64,000 nucleotides of DNA from Drosophila pseudoobscura (GCF_009870125.1 NC_046680.1:6448001-6512000); one strand, 5' to 3'. Counted from the stretch's first letter, positions 25,401 through 36,867 are shown. Program-made: numbers and translations. The notes: generated by a model not told the origin, from the sequence alone.

Positions 25401-25741
25401 TGGCCAATGCCCAAATGACCATTGTGGGAGCCGAGGCGCGTAAGGAGTCGCGTGGTGCTCACGCCCGTGAAGACTTCAAGATCAGGCTTGACGAATATGT
25501 AAGTTGATTTGGGGCCACAAGAAAGCCGGCACTGGCTTTTATTGTATGTTTCTTCTTGCAGGATTACAGCAAGCCCGTCGAGGGACAGGAGAAGGTGCCC
25601 TTTGAGAAGCACTGGCGCAAGCACACGCTCGCCTGGGTGTGCAACGACAATGGAGATGTTCAGTTGGATTACAGGAACGTAATCGATACCACGCTGGACA
25701 ACGAGGTGTCAACGGTACCGCCAGCGATCCGTTCCTACTAA
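22460..25741 (+). CDS. SdhA: Succinate dehydrogenase flavoprotein subunit, mitochondrial
   Basis: Exons 22460-22516, 23690-25287, 25348-25498 and 25562-25741 give 661 aa. The enzyme is the catalytic subunit of complex II, oxidising succinate to fumarate and passing electrons to the SdhB iron-sulphur clusters at the matrix face of the inner membrane. Exon 1 and early exon 2 form a basic mitochondrial presequence. The FAD-binding GAGGAG lies at residues 65-70. His96 in SHTIAAQGG is the expected covalent FAD attachment site. The substrate-site loop is [18 protein letters not shown], and the C-terminus ends AIRSY. The first intron is about 1.2 kb and has a pyrimidine-rich CT acceptor tract. All junctions keep frame. 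Confidence 0.97.
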
Positions 25742-26288
25742 ATTAATATAATTAGATGGAGGCTACCCGCATACACATAAAACACCACAGCCAACACACA
25801 CCACACATACGGATGTCTACTTAAGGGGTCGCAACCTGAGGAAAGGAAAGAGATTTAAAGCCGAGTCGCAAATTTTGTGGTATTTCAGGGGAACTGCACC
25901 CCAACGTCTTGCGACGGAATGTAAAGCCAGTTATCCTTTATGCATCCTACATATATATATTCTCTATATATCCTATGTTGCTCCTGTTTCTATCTATTTT
26001 CTGTACGCCCTGTATGCCCTCCCTCCACCTGATGATTACTTTTTTTCGGTTGTTTATATACAATTTACAATTTTACATTAGCAAAATGTGTGTGATGGCT
26101 TTACTGAGAGACGATTGCGACGATAAGAACAGAACGAAGCTTTGCTGTGCTTTGCCTAGCAATAAGCAAAAGAAAAAAAAAAATCCAACAAACATTTTCT
26201 AGTATTTGTTAAACTTATTAAATTATTGAAACAAAAAAATGTAAAAATCACAAAAAAAACCAAAATCTGAACTATTTGCTGTATAGCA

Positions 26289-26294
26289 AATAAA
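26289..26294 (+). terminator. SdhA: AATAAA signal of SdhA
   Basis: AATAAA lies about 550 bp after the SdhA stop and only 35 bp before the stop codon of the convergent Ncb5or gene at 26329. The two 3' UTRs therefore probably overlap as antisense transcripts. Confidence 0.6.
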
Positions 26295-26328
26295 GTGAAT
26301 GAAAATGAGTTTTGGTCAAACGATAATT

Positions 26329-28005
26329 TTAGCCGCGGAATATATGAATTTGATTCGGCTTAACATTTAGACTCTTCAAAACATCTTCGGCAGCAGTGTT
26401 GAAGGAGGTTGGTCCACAAATCGCCGCATAAGTACACCTGTCCGGCTGCTTTTCCTTGAACAAAGGAGACAGCAGCTCCGACGATATTCGTTGCGGCTGC
26501 TCCTCTGCCTGGGACAGTATGTGGGTGCAGATGAAGCGCTCGTCCTGCGTTTGCAGATTCTGCAGTTTGTCCCTCAGCCAGATGTCCGCTTCAGTTTTGT
26601 TGAAGTAGTACAGGTGCAGGGATTCGCTGTGGATCAAATACAGTTTGTTAGTGTACGGATTGGAAAGACTTTTGATTTCCTTGTAAACTTACATGCGATT
26701 TGTGTTCCGCTTTAGTAGATGGGGTATTATATTTAAAATAGGTGTCAGACCGCTCCCAGCTGCCAGTAGAAGGATGTTCCGATTTGCGGTTATGTCTGAG
26801 AGCATAAAACCGCCGCGAGGCGCGCTTAAATGTAACCGACAGCCTGGCTGCAGTTGGTGCAAGTGACTAGATACAGGTCCATTAGTATATCGCTTAATCA
26901 GAAAGTGCAGGCTCACAGAACTCGCCAGGGAGTTCGTTTCGGAGGGCAAATAACTGTGATCGACTGGCGTATAGCTCCGCTGGATTTCAACCCCATTCAC
27001 AGGGACTTGTATGTTCACATGATGGCCCACTGGTAGCACCATCAATACCTCCATCTGAACGCTCTGTAAGCTCAGCTCAAAAGAGTCGTGATTGAAATCG
27101 TTAGAGGCAAGCACTTCATATTCATACATTTCCTCTTGTGTGTCAAGAGAATCCAGTTTGCGTGACGTGTGCGTACCGTAAGAACTCCAAGGAGCTGGCT
27201 CTTCTTTGGCCAAGACCAGCTCGATCTTTCCAGTCTCAGTCCCGACTCGCACGGCCTTCGGTGGCCACTCCACCTTCCCTGCTAGCTGTAAGTCAAACGT
27301 GTGCCATCTGCTCTCCAGGAAAACACGCGCCACCAGCTGCTGCGGATCTTTTCTTCTCACAATCAGTCCGGGATTGGAGAAGCTTCGAGTGTAAAAGAAC
27401 AGGGTAAGCTCGCTTCTTTGTTGGATCCAATCGAAGCGAGGAACAATCTCTACTGGCTTTGAATCCCGTGTGTCTGTCTTGAGGGAATCAGTCTCCGTCA
27501 AAGGTCCAGGGGCATTCTCCTTTAACGGCCCTACGTAACATTTTCCCAGCAGCTGTGGATAATTGACCCAGGCATGAACCTTGTCAAACAATGTAGTAGC
27601 ATCTTGGCCAACTCCACGCATTAGCTCGTCCACTCCGCCCGGATGAAAATCCATGTACCGAGTAACATTAAAGACTCTGCCACGAATGGCCATCCAGGCA
27701 TCAGTAACCTTGTTGTGCAGAGCTAATTCGCTTCTGGTAACTGGAACCACCCGTCCTCCGGTCCCCGATAGATCTTCCCCAGAATTGCACAGCCGTATCC
27801 AGCTCATCAGCGAGTAGCCTGGCTTTAGTGCACATTTGTTCCGCGGATTGCCTGTCGCTGAGCCCGAGCAATCGGCATTGGATTTGAGCTTTTGCGGCGC
27901 TGTGGTGGGCAGTTGAAGGCCAGCAGAGGCTCTCGGTAAAGGCACTCCCTGTGGCGGCCCAAGCAGCGTATTGCTGGTAGCGGATTTGTGCGATAAATTA
28001 GACAT
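26329..28005 (-). CDS. Cytochrome b5 / CS / b5-reductase fusion (Ncb5or, CYB5R4-like)
   Basis: Exons 26693-28005 and 26329-26626 (minus) give 536 aa. Domain order matches NADH-cytochrome b5 oxidoreductase of the ER: a cytochrome b5 domain (about 85-160) with heme ligands His121 in HPGG and His144; a CS/p23-like domain (about 190-280); and a ferredoxin-reductase-type module with the FAD motif RSYTPV at 343-348 and the nucleotide-binding AGSGLTPI at 416-423, ending in CGPTSFNTAA. It transfers electrons from NADH through FAD to heme; in mammals it supports fatty-acid desaturation. It matches the D. melanogaster gene I recall as CG11257. It converges with SdhA. Confidence 0.93.
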
Positions 28006-30701
28006 AATCTGTTAAATGGCTTGGAATTGAAAATCACAACAATACTCTGGTATAAACAGCTGTTGCGTGCAACTAGTTAAATGGTTCATATTTCGGAATC
28101 ACAGCATAATCGTTGAATCGATATTTTTGTGCGATAAGCTTATCGGCGTTTTATTTCAAAATATAAATCAAAACTATGATCAAAATACCGTTTAGACATA
28201 TCTTATCTGTCTCCTTTCTTGTCCCATTGATCGGCAACGCCAATGGAATGAAAACAATGTTGCTTTTTTTCTCGATAGTGAGCAAAATGGCATCGATAGT
28301 GCACCAAAAACAAACAAAGTCGATATATCGCTGGCCTCTCAGCACTAGCGGAACATCGATTGCTGTTTGTTTTTGTCACGAGCTACCGAGCTTTAAAATT
28401 CGCTGCATTTTAAATAAACTTTGACCGTGCAACCGAGCGAAAGGAAATAATCTTCCCTTTGAAGTACGCTAGTATTTAACCAGCGAAATATCACACAGAG
28501 CCCATTGCTTTTTATTCGCGGGTACATTATAGTGTTTGCTATTTATCGACGCGCAATAGTGCGCAGTGTGTATCTGTGTGTACTTTATCTTTTTTGTGCA
28601 TTTGTCCAACTGCGAAGTTAATTTAGTTTGCACATTCATTGCACATTGCAGCATTCATTGCTAACCGCTTTTGCTGTGAACAGGTTCCAAAGTATTATTA
28701 AACGAAAAAACTACAATTGCTGACTGTGTTGTGTGCATCTCTGATCGAATGAACATGAATTATACATATTCAATTGAAATCCGTCTGTATAGTTTGGTTC
28801 TTCTGACGTCAACCTCTACTCCTGGGTTTCGTTTGTGGTTTTTTTCCCGCTCCCAAGACTAGAAATGAACTCTCGGAAAATGAAACTTGATGAATTTTAT
28901 TAATAATCCAAACAAAAGATCTGGGAAGAGAAATGATGTCATTGCCAGTACGCAGCTCGGAGTGTTGTCCTGCATATGTACATATGAAAACCCCCTTTTC
29001 GTACCACGTTACACTCCCACCCCCTACAGATATGTACATATGTATATGTATGCTTCAAAATGAGGCCGTATTTGCAAATCAATAGCTATCCTATTCTATA
29101 CTATAGCTTGGGGTAATGGGCGCGGATAGCAACAGGTCTTGTTCGTGCCAGACTCGTGTTCGTAAATCAGAATAGAAGGTTTGTGGGGCTGCTGTGTCAA
29201 GAGCCCCTCGAACTTGTGCTGGGACTTTGTCGCCTGCTATTTGTGAAATCATTTGTAGCCTATCTTATCCAGATTGTCCACTTAAAGGCATGCTATTGTG
29301 CGATTATCGTTGTGCATCACTGCCCACCAACATATTAAAAACTTTGCCCTATAGCCTCTACCACGTATCGATTCCCAGCCCCCTAACTGAAAGTATTTAT
29401 CACGTTACAGTGCCCATTCGAATGTCTCGAAATTCATTTAGCCGACCTACAAGCTGATAGCCTGCTCTCGACATCCAAAAACCAATGCGATAAGCAGTCG
29501 GAAAGTTTAATTCCATTCCTGGTAATCACAGACCAGGCTGTTGCTGTACAGACTAGTTGCTGTACGAGTATTGCTATTATTACTTTTATCGCGTCTAGGC
29601 AGACGGCTTTGACCTGATGTATGACTCATTTGGGTATACATTTTTCCCTGTTCTCAGAGCGCTGAATGCTGATAAGTTTTTATGTATTGCCTCAGCTTTT
29701 AAGCAAAATAGTTAAAGTTTATAAACATTGGTACATATATGGGTTATTGGGGATCGGTTCTTTACTCCACTGAGATATGGGGGGTCCCCCTTATCTACCA
29801 ATACTTGAGGCGTCGTAAATGCTGTCCCAACCTAATTCGGCTGAATACTACATTACTGATAAGATATTAAATCATGTCTGTCGAAAATAACGCGAATAAC
29901 AAGCCGAGCCGTTTAGGGGTATACTCAAATTACGACCAAATAAGTTGACTTTCGATATCCCTAGGACTCTTCTGCATTTCCCTAATTTTCGGTCTATTTA
30001 TCAGCTGTTTTTTTCCCCAATTGTTTGTAAACATTTGCAATTATAATGTGAAATATGTCCGTTTCTGTTTATTCGCTACTCCCGTGTTTGTATTGTTGTA
30101 TAGTATTCTGGGGTGCAAAGGTGGACATGAGTCAGCGAGCCCCAACTGTGGAGACGTGGCTCGGCCAAAGCCATCAGATTATAGCCGCTCGGAATCCAAA
30201 TCGATTGCCTACAGCCAATCAGCCAGCAAAGGAATGAAGTTTCAGCTTCAGCTGAATAAACTAGATAAATTTAAAGTAGATTTACAGAAAAAGTATTAAT
30301 GGAATGATTCAAAATAGAGTGTGTGTATATGGGGAATTTTTTAAAGTAATTTTTTTTACTACGTTCTCCTTCTCAATGTGTGTGTCCGCTATTGGGCCAT
30401 AATTTAGAACTATTATCTTATTTTTTCCCCCCGTAATTATTGATTTACCACTGAAGGCTACAGTATTATGTATATTTTGAGCCACATACAATTTATTTCA
30501 GACAGAAATACGTATTTTCCTAATATTGCTGATAGATGGATTGAAAAATATGTATTCTTTAAAAATAATTGATACACATTTGTAATTTTTTGACTTGTCG
30601 AAATCTTCCAGATCCACAACACATGGCCCAAAACCAAGATACAGACGCGATCATCAACCATTCCCAGTAAAAAATAAAAAGCCACATTCCATCCACGCAA
30701 G
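28006..30701. other. Intergenic region with repeated CGATA motifs
   Basis: The first 350 bp upstream of Ncb5or hold at least six TCGATA or ATCGAT motifs (near 28116, 28135, 28272, 28293, 28319 and 28353), as in DREF-type housekeeping promoters. The rest is AT-rich and mostly featureless, with ATATGTAC repeats near 28975-29050. One weak coding-like frame at 30078-30299 is listed separately. Confidence 0.45.
30078..30299 (+). CDS. Possible small or partial coding segment, unrecognised
   Basis: A frame closing at 30299 encodes a Ser/Lys-rich tail (for example KPSDYSRSESKSIAYSQSA) and ends in an amphipathic, basic segment KLDKFKVDLQKKY. The composition looks more like protein than the surrounding AT-rich sequence. 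The frame extends upstream to a possible ATG at 30021 with a hydrophobic start, but it could instead be the last exon of a spliced gene. No family was recognised and no polyadenylation signal is near. A second frame beginning MSQRAPTVETWLG at 30127 overlaps it. Confidence 0.25.
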   Translation, partial: TPVFVLLYSILGCKGGHESASPNCGDVARPKPSDYSRSESKSIAYSQSASKGMKFQLQLNKLDKFKVDLQKKY

Positions 30702-32471
30702 ATGGCGCAGCACGTGCCCTTGTCACGCGTCATAGGTTCCTATATCTTTGGTATACTGCAGGCCTGCATTCGTTTTCTTTTCCGCCTGATCTATGGCGCG
30801 AAGGGCGAGAGCATGCCACCCATAACGGACCCCATTCTGCTCGAATCGGCATCGTCGCTTGCAAGAAAGATACGCAACCAGGAAGTGAGTAGATCTTGAT
30901 ATAGATACACTAGCCATCAGTATAATAACCTCTCATGTCATCGAATAGCTTAGCAGCGTTCAGGTAATGGAGTCGTTCATACGCCGCATCAAGGAGGTGA
31001 ATCCCATATTGAATTGTGTGGTGGACGAGCGATACGACCAGGCTCTCCAAGAGGCAGCCGATGCTGATAAGCTGATCAAGTCCGGTCAGCACACTGTGGA
31101 GGAATTGGCCAAGCAGAAGCCCTTTCTGGGTGTACCCATCACCACAAAAGACTGCATATCGGTCAAGGGTGAGGTCGAACTAAACTAAAACTGAACTAAA
31201 ACAGTTATAAATTAAAGTTTACCTGTGTTCCAGGTATGCTCCACACGGCTGGCTTGTATGATCGACGAGAGGTGCGCGGCTCTAAGGATGCGGATGCCAT
31301 GGCGTTGATGCGCAAGGCGGGCGCCATTCCCATTGCTTTGACCAACGTCTCCGAGGTGTGCATGTGGTGGGAGAGCAACAACACGGTGCATGGACGGACG
31401 CGTAATGCGTATGATACAAATCGTATTGTCGGCGGCTCCAGTGGCGGTGAGGGCTGCATACAGTCGGCGGCTGCCTCGGCCTTTGGGCTTGGCTCTGACA
31501 TTGGCGGCTCCATTCGCATGCCGGCCTTTTTCAACGGCATCTTCGGACATAAGCCAAGCAAGCTGGTGGTTTCCAATGTGGGCCAATTCCCCGCACCTTT
31601 CAGCGACGAGCAGAACTCTTTCTTGGGGCTGGGCCCAATGTCGCGCTTTGCGGAGGACCTGCGCCCAATGCTTAGAATCATGTCTGGCGAAAAGGCCGAT
31701 CTGCTGAATCTCGACAAGGAAGTGGATCTAAGCAAGATGAAGTTCTTCTATCAGGAGTCAGATGGCGGTGCCCGCCTAGTGTCTTCAGTAGACCCCGATC
31801 TACAAAAGGTATTAGTGTATAATAATAATTTACATACTGATTATTCAATATTTTCACTGCAGGCCATGCAACGAGTTGTGCGGCACCTGAGCGAGAAGTT
31901 TGGCAGCAAGCAGGTGGAGCGCATCCAGCTGCCGCTATTTCGCCAATCGGCTGCCATTTGGTTTGCCAACATGCGGGACGACAGTGGACACGGCTTCGCC
32001 TACCAATTGGGCAATTTGGAGCATGACATCAACACCTATTGGGAGCTTTTCAAATGGCTGTTTGGGGCTTCCAAGCACACGTTCATTGGCTTGTCAACGG
32101 CGATCATGGACAGTGCTCAGTGCAAGCACGGCTCGCCGAAATATGATCACATGGTCCGTAAGCGAAATGATTTGCGGGCCGAGCTGCAGCGTCTTCTTGG
32201 CGACAATGGAGTGCTGATCTATCCCACACACCCCACCGTGGCGCCCTATCATAATGAGCCTGTGACGCGACCCCTTAACTTTGCCTACACGGGCATTGTG
32301 AATGTTCTGGGCTTCCCAGCCACGGCTGTTCCGTTGGGAAAGGGCAGCGAAGGATTGCCCCTCGGTGTTCAGGTCATTGCCAACTTTAACGAGGATCGCC
32401 TCTGCCTGGCTGTTGCCGAGGAGCTGGAGCGAGCCTTTGGTGGCTGGACGCGACCCCAAGTCAGGGTGTAA
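30702..32471 (+). CDS. Fatty-acid amide hydrolase 2-like amidase
   Basis: Exons 30702-30884, 30949-31168, 31234-31808 and 31863-32471 give 528 aa. This is an amidase-signature serine hydrolase of the FAAH2 type, expected to cleave fatty-acid amides on an internal membrane. An N-terminal hydrophobic segment (VIGSYIFGILQACIRFLF) is the membrane anchor. The Ser-Ser-Lys triad is visible as Lys128 in TTKD, Ser203 in GGSSGGEG and Ser227 in DIGGSIR, with the spacing known from FAAH. The last intron is only 54 nt and remains open in frame. It corresponds to the D. melanogaster gene I recall as CG5112. AATAAA at 32777. It converges with Den1. Confidence 0.93.
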
Positions 32472-33257
32472 AGCGTACAAGAAGCCTAGTTAGTAGAAGG
32501 GGGCACTCCACTTCTCATCTGTCCCCGCCCCCACCCTCTGTAACACAAACAAACCCTCCCGCCCGGCGGTATCGACGTATGTCGAACTTGCGGCCTTTGA
32601 CCTCAGAAATGTATTAATTGTATGGGTGTACTACAGTGCCTCCTTATATCAGTTTTAGATGTGGTTTTATATATTTCATAGATGTTTTTAATAATTAATA
32701 ATATCAATTACTGGGTCTCGTGCACTGCCTGGGAGGCCGTGCATTCTCCTTATGTTTCTACAATGCATTTATGTATAATAAATAATTGCAACATGAGATA
32801 ACTCGTTTACTTTCAAAACGAATGACGGCATGGAACGTCTTGTCTGGTTCCGCTTCTAAACTAAATAAACAAATATGATAACACTGTTAAATTTGATTTG
32901 ATATCGATTGCGCGTAAACAAATCTTTATTTGTAAGTTAATCCTTTTCACACATATCGAGTGCTCCTCCTTCTGTGGGGTGTGTTATTTCACTACCGTGC
33001 CTGGCACTGGCTTCCACATAAACATTTTCTAAATGTCTTCGTGGAATTAAATCAAAATTAAAATTAATTCATGGGTATCGTATTCACATGTTTGCGTACC
33101 TCTCTCGCCTTTTTCAGGTTGTATGTGTGTGTGTGTTTTTTTTTTTTGTGTGTGTGTGTGTGTGTCAGTATGAATGTATAGCGGTTTTCTGTAAATGATA
33201 CATTTACAATATTCATTCGATAACTTAAAACTAGCAAATGGAGGAAAGAAACGACGT
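32472..33257. other. Convergent 3' region between amidase and Den1
   Basis: Holds the amidase 3' UTR with AATAAA at 32777-32782 and, near 33120-33170, a (GT)n tract broken by a T run. No coding sequence is seen. The Den1 3' UTR must lie just below 33258 on the other strand. Confidence 0.5.
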
Positions 33258-33905
33258 CTAGTCCTTGCCGCCCAGCGACAAGATCAGCTTGAGCAGTTCC
33301 GTTCGTTTGGCTTTAACGGTGTCCACCTGCAGCGGCGGTAGTCCATCAATCACCTCATACCTATTCAGATAGTCGGCAATGTGGTCGGTCATACAAATGA
33401 CGTGTATGCCGCAGTCGTAGCCGTTGGCCTGTTGCAGGCAGCGCATTGGACGAAACTTGGCAGAGCGCATGTCCATAGTTTCCTTCACCTTGTTCATCAG
33501 CTCCACAGAGTTGCTAGTGTTGTTGTTTCCGTACGAGTCAAAGTGATAGAACGTCTTCTCCGGTCGCGAGAAGACCAGCAACGACCAGTGCGTGCCACCG
33601 GCCTCGAAGGTCATGTTATCATTCAAGGCGAAGAATATAAATGGCTTCCTAGTGGCCTTGTTCTCATCCATGAGTTGCTCCAGCTCCTGGTCGTCCATGT
33701 ACTTCATGCATTGGGTCACCTCTGGGGCTATGAAGACGATATCGTCGTTTGTCTTGTACTTCACGTGCGTCAGGTACTCGTAGTAGAAGCTCAAAATCTG
33801 GTCGTTCAGCCAGCGGGGCCCATGCAGCAGCTGCACGTCGGACATCCGCAGACACGAGTCGTGGAAGCTCAGTGAGATCGGATCCGCCTTCGAGTTGGCG
33901 CTCAT
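33258..33905 (-). CDS. Den1: NEDD8-specific protease Den1 (SENP8 family)
   Basis: A single coding exon of 215 aa. It is a C48 (Ulp1-like) cysteine protease that processes NEDD8 and removes it from non-cullin proteins. The triad is His106 (GGTHWSLL), Asp123 (HFDSYGNN) and Cys165 (NGYDCGIHV); a Gln at 158/159 would form the oxyanion hole, and Trp32-Leu-Asn-Asp is the conserved WLND segment. The length matches SENP8/Den1 (about 212-218 aa). The start is the first ATG (MSANSKADPISL). A TTCTTGCAG acceptor near 34012 on this strand suggests a 5' UTR intron. Confidence 0.95.
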   Translation of the reverse strand: MSANSKADPISLSFHDSCLRMSDVQLLHGPRWLNDQILSFYYEYLTHVKYKTNDDIVFIAPEVTQCMKYMDDQELEQLMDENKATRKPFIFFALNDNMTFEAGGTHWSLLVFSRPEKTFYHFDSYGNNNTSNSVELMNKVKETMDMRSAKFRPMRCLQQANGYDCGIHVICMTDHIADYLNRYEVIDGLPPLQVDTVKAKRTELLKLILSLGGKD

Positions 33906-35402
33906 CTTGGAGTGATGGTTGTTGTATCTATTTGGGGTGCCGCTCTTTCCACCGACGCGTCTCGAAGCCCCTGTTTGATTCGAACTCTGGTTCTGGCGTG
34001 TATGTTGCCTGCAAGAAATTGTATTTCTGAAATTATATGCTACGCATTTAAAATTTCGAACTAATCTAGCACCTTAAAATTTTTCTATCTTGGGGCAGCA
34101 TGTTTCTAACTTATTTTAAATAATATATTTGTTTTGAAAAGTCAAAATTATCCACGAAAAATCCCCACGCACAGCTTGTGCGTTTCAAAGTCGGCGTTCA
34201 AATATTTTCTTTGATTTCCTTTTGGTTTCGTCTTCGTATTGCCGTACTGCTCGCCGGCCGGCAAATTTTGTTGTTGTGACTTTTGTTGCAAACGCCATGT
34301 TGCTTAATTATCTGTGTCGCGTCGCCTTACAACACAGCTTCAGGGTGCAGTAAGAAAAAAGCAGCACAGCTCAGATTTTTAAATGTTTAAACGTTAATTT
34401 GAACATTTAATTTATGTGTTGTGTACGGGTGCGAATACGCGAAGCACAACAAAGGCTGATAATAGCGGTTCTTGGTATGGGATTCATTGCGTCACACTTA
34501 CCAGAAAAAATGGCTGCGCTGCCCCTTCGAACTTTATACCTCCGAATAAATTTACTAGTCGCTATAATTAAAGATTCCTTGCGTATTATCATTTATTTGG
34601 GTATGACAGCAACAATACTCGTGGACTTAATATCTTTTTATAAATTTTTAAACACTGCTCAATATTATATTGGATGGACTGATGTTAACTTTATCAATCT
34701 GTCTGCGTTTGGGGCTAATTTTTCTTTGTTGATGGGGGATGGGGGCGAAAAGGGGAGCACGCCGCATCTAGCCTGGCAACGCTGGCGCCCCACCAGTATT
34801 GGTAAAGGAGAGCGGATTAATGTTAAAATGCATATTATTTTCTAAATGTAAAAAATAATAAATAGTAATGGCTAAAAACTGAAAAAAAAAACAATTTACT
34901 TTGGCTTTGGCAAAGAAGTTACAATATTATGAAACGAAACTATTCGAAATAAAATAAAGTGTTAGGTGTTTTCATTTAACCCTTTACCTGCCGCTCTGTA
35001 ACGGCTTTAACGGCAAAGTAGTTGACAGTGACAACAAACATTTTTACTTGTGCAAAAACCACCAATACATGTAGCCCGTTTTGGAAACTTTTTTATTGTT
35101 TTTACCAAATCGTATTAATATTTTCATCTGGTTGTTACTTCATATAAAGTTTCGCAATAAAGAATACATTTGGTATGTAAATTACAATTTTCTTTGCACT
35201 TAACGTGCGAACCTGTATAGAAAATTTGCTGTTGGAAAAGTCTCATCTTTCCTCTTTACTTAACAAGATGAATTATTGCGACATCCTTCACCAGCTTTGC
35301 GCTAAAATACATCTTAATCGGTTAACAGATAAAACACAGGAAAATAAGATTTAAAGGAAAAAAAAGAAAACCCAACTCCGTGACAATGCATATTTGCAGC
35401 AT
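33906..35402. other. Den1 5' region and AT-rich spacer
   Basis: Includes the probable Den1 5' UTR and its intron (to about 34280). A 143-codon plus-strand frame at 34414-34845 is open and partly hydrophobic, but nothing else supports it. The remainder to the tRNA-His gene is AT-rich without recognised features. Confidence 0.4.
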
Positions 35403-35474
35403 TGCCGTGACCAGGATTCGAACCTGGGTTACCACGGCCACAACGTGGGGTCCTAACCACTAGACGATCACGGC
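35403..35474 (-). tRNA. tRNA-His (anticodon GTG), copy 1
   Basis: A 72-nt cloverleaf on the minus strand. The acceptor stem GCCGTGA pairs with TCACGGC, discriminator A. The anticodon arm CCACG-TTGTGGC-CGTGG gives GTG, and the T arm has GGTTCGAATCC. No intron. The G at position -1 typical of tRNA-His is added after transcription in eukaryotes and is not needed here. Leader and trailer resemble those of copies 2-4. Confidence 0.97.
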
Positions 35475-36126
35475 TACGTCGGGTTGTTGGAAGGTCGCGG
35501 CCAAAAACGAAACGTTATCGACCAACATTTTATTGATTGTTGTTTACAATTGGAGTTCAAGTGCAGTTTACTTTATTAATATGTAATAATATTACAATTA
35601 AATAATTTTTCCATCATCTTTACCAGTTAATTTTAAAATAGCACTGCTCTACAATAGTTAGGACACATAAATTAAACCCATGTCATGTTTAATTTATATT
35701 TCCTATTTTTCGAATTGTATTAAGCCCCAAATCTTTGGGGCATTAGCGCCAAATTTAAAACAAGAAGTGTTTGGTAATTTTTACATATTTATACTGCCTT
35801 TGCTCAGCACTCAAAAGCTGCATTCCTAAAACGCCAGTGTGAGTGTTTTTGGGGGCCTGAATCTTTCGAATTTTTCCCGCAACAAACAATGGGATATTTC
35901 ATCATTTATAAACTAAATTTAATTTTTAAAGAATATAGACTATATCTCCATACGAAGGTTATTTGAATTTTCGATCTTTAAAATCGTACTTTTAATAATT
36001 CCTCAGTATATTTACGGTATTTGTTGACACTGTGACGTATATTTCGGTATATTTCTGATAAGTCGGACCGTATAACTTATCGACTGTTTCTCGGCCCACC
36101 AACAATTGTAAACAATCTGAAATTAA
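35475..36126. other. Spacer with candidate core-promoter motifs for the 36127 gene
   Basis: AT-rich. At 36043-36054 the sequence TTCGGTATATTT fits the Drosophila core-promoter motif 6 consensus (KTYRGTATWTTT), and a one-mismatch version occurs near 36002-36013. TTATCGA occurs near 36077. These lie 50-120 bp before the start codon of the next gene. Confidence 0.5.
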
Positions 36127-36867
36127 ATGTTCAATTCCATTGAAATAACAGATTCTGACGAAGAGCCCAATTTCGTCGTGGATGCAATAGAGACAAAATG
36201 TTCTGGAACTCGGCGGCCATCAGGCGAATCAAAAGAAAGTGCAGCAATTGAAATTACTCCAAAAAAAGCAAAACCGGCGTTTTTGGCAAAGGGCGCATCA
36301 ACGTCGCCATCTTCCTCGGATAAAACAGGCACATCCACTGGCACAGGAACAGACGTCAACGATAAATCCAATGCCAAAGGCCCAGGACGACAAAGGTCTC
36401 GAAAGAGCCAGCATCAAACCCTTCGTATGAGCCCCGCAGACATACAGTTCGAGACCATAGCTTTGGAGGATGAAGAAACACGAAGAGCCAATAAGATGGC
36501 GAGCGTAAAGACAGATGAACCACAGCTACAGAGAAATGTCGTGGACGCGATTGACAATATGATAAATAGCCACGAAATGCAGGCGCTTATCAAACGCATT
36601 GCCAGGGAGCGCGTACGCTGTAACTTTTTGCTGGCCACCTATCAATTGCCCGACATGAATTTCGCGCTGAACACTCACATTGATACACTACGTTATCAAT
36701 TTCGGGAACGTCTTAGGCAGCGGAACGAACGGAATTTATTAAATGCAGCGACAACTTCTCTTCCTACCGTACCGACTACATCTCGCCCTAACTTAGCAAC
36801 AACCGTCAATCCCACTAAAGGGACGACCAGCAAGGGAATTGTCAGAGCCAGACAGCCCCAGTCGTAG
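36127..36867 (+). CDS. Unrecognised 246-aa nuclear-type protein
   Basis: A single open exon beginning MFNSIEITDSDEEPNF, with AATAAA 26 bp after the stop. I do not recognise the family. Residues 1-90 are Ser/Thr/Lys-rich and look disordered; they contain IEITDSDEE, a hydrophobic-acidic pattern typical of SUMO-interacting motifs, and a basic stretch (GPGRQRSRKSQHQTLR). Residues about 130-215 are predicted helical (NVVDAIDNMINSHEMQALIK; FRERLRQRNERNLL). The C-terminus is Thr/Pro-rich. Codon use and the promoter motif 6 just upstream support a real gene. It sits between inverted tRNA-His genes. Function unknown. Confidence 0.75.
   Translation: MFNSIEITDSDEEPNFVVDAIETKCSGTRRPSGESKESAAIEITPKKAKPAFLAKGASTSPSSSDKTGTSTGTGTDVNDKSNAKGPGRQRSRKSQHQTLRMSPADIQFETIALEDEETRRANKMASVKTDEPQLQRNVVDAIDNMINSHEMQALIKRIARERVRCNFLLATYQLPDMNFALNTHIDTLRYQFRERLRQRNERNLLNAATTSLPTVPTTSRPNLATTVNPTKGTTSKGIVRARQPQS

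Noticed and set aside
34414-34845. 143-codon frame with hydrophobic stretches after Den1
   Set aside because: Hydrophobicity follows from AT-rich sequence. There is no promoter motif, polyadenylation signal or family resemblance.
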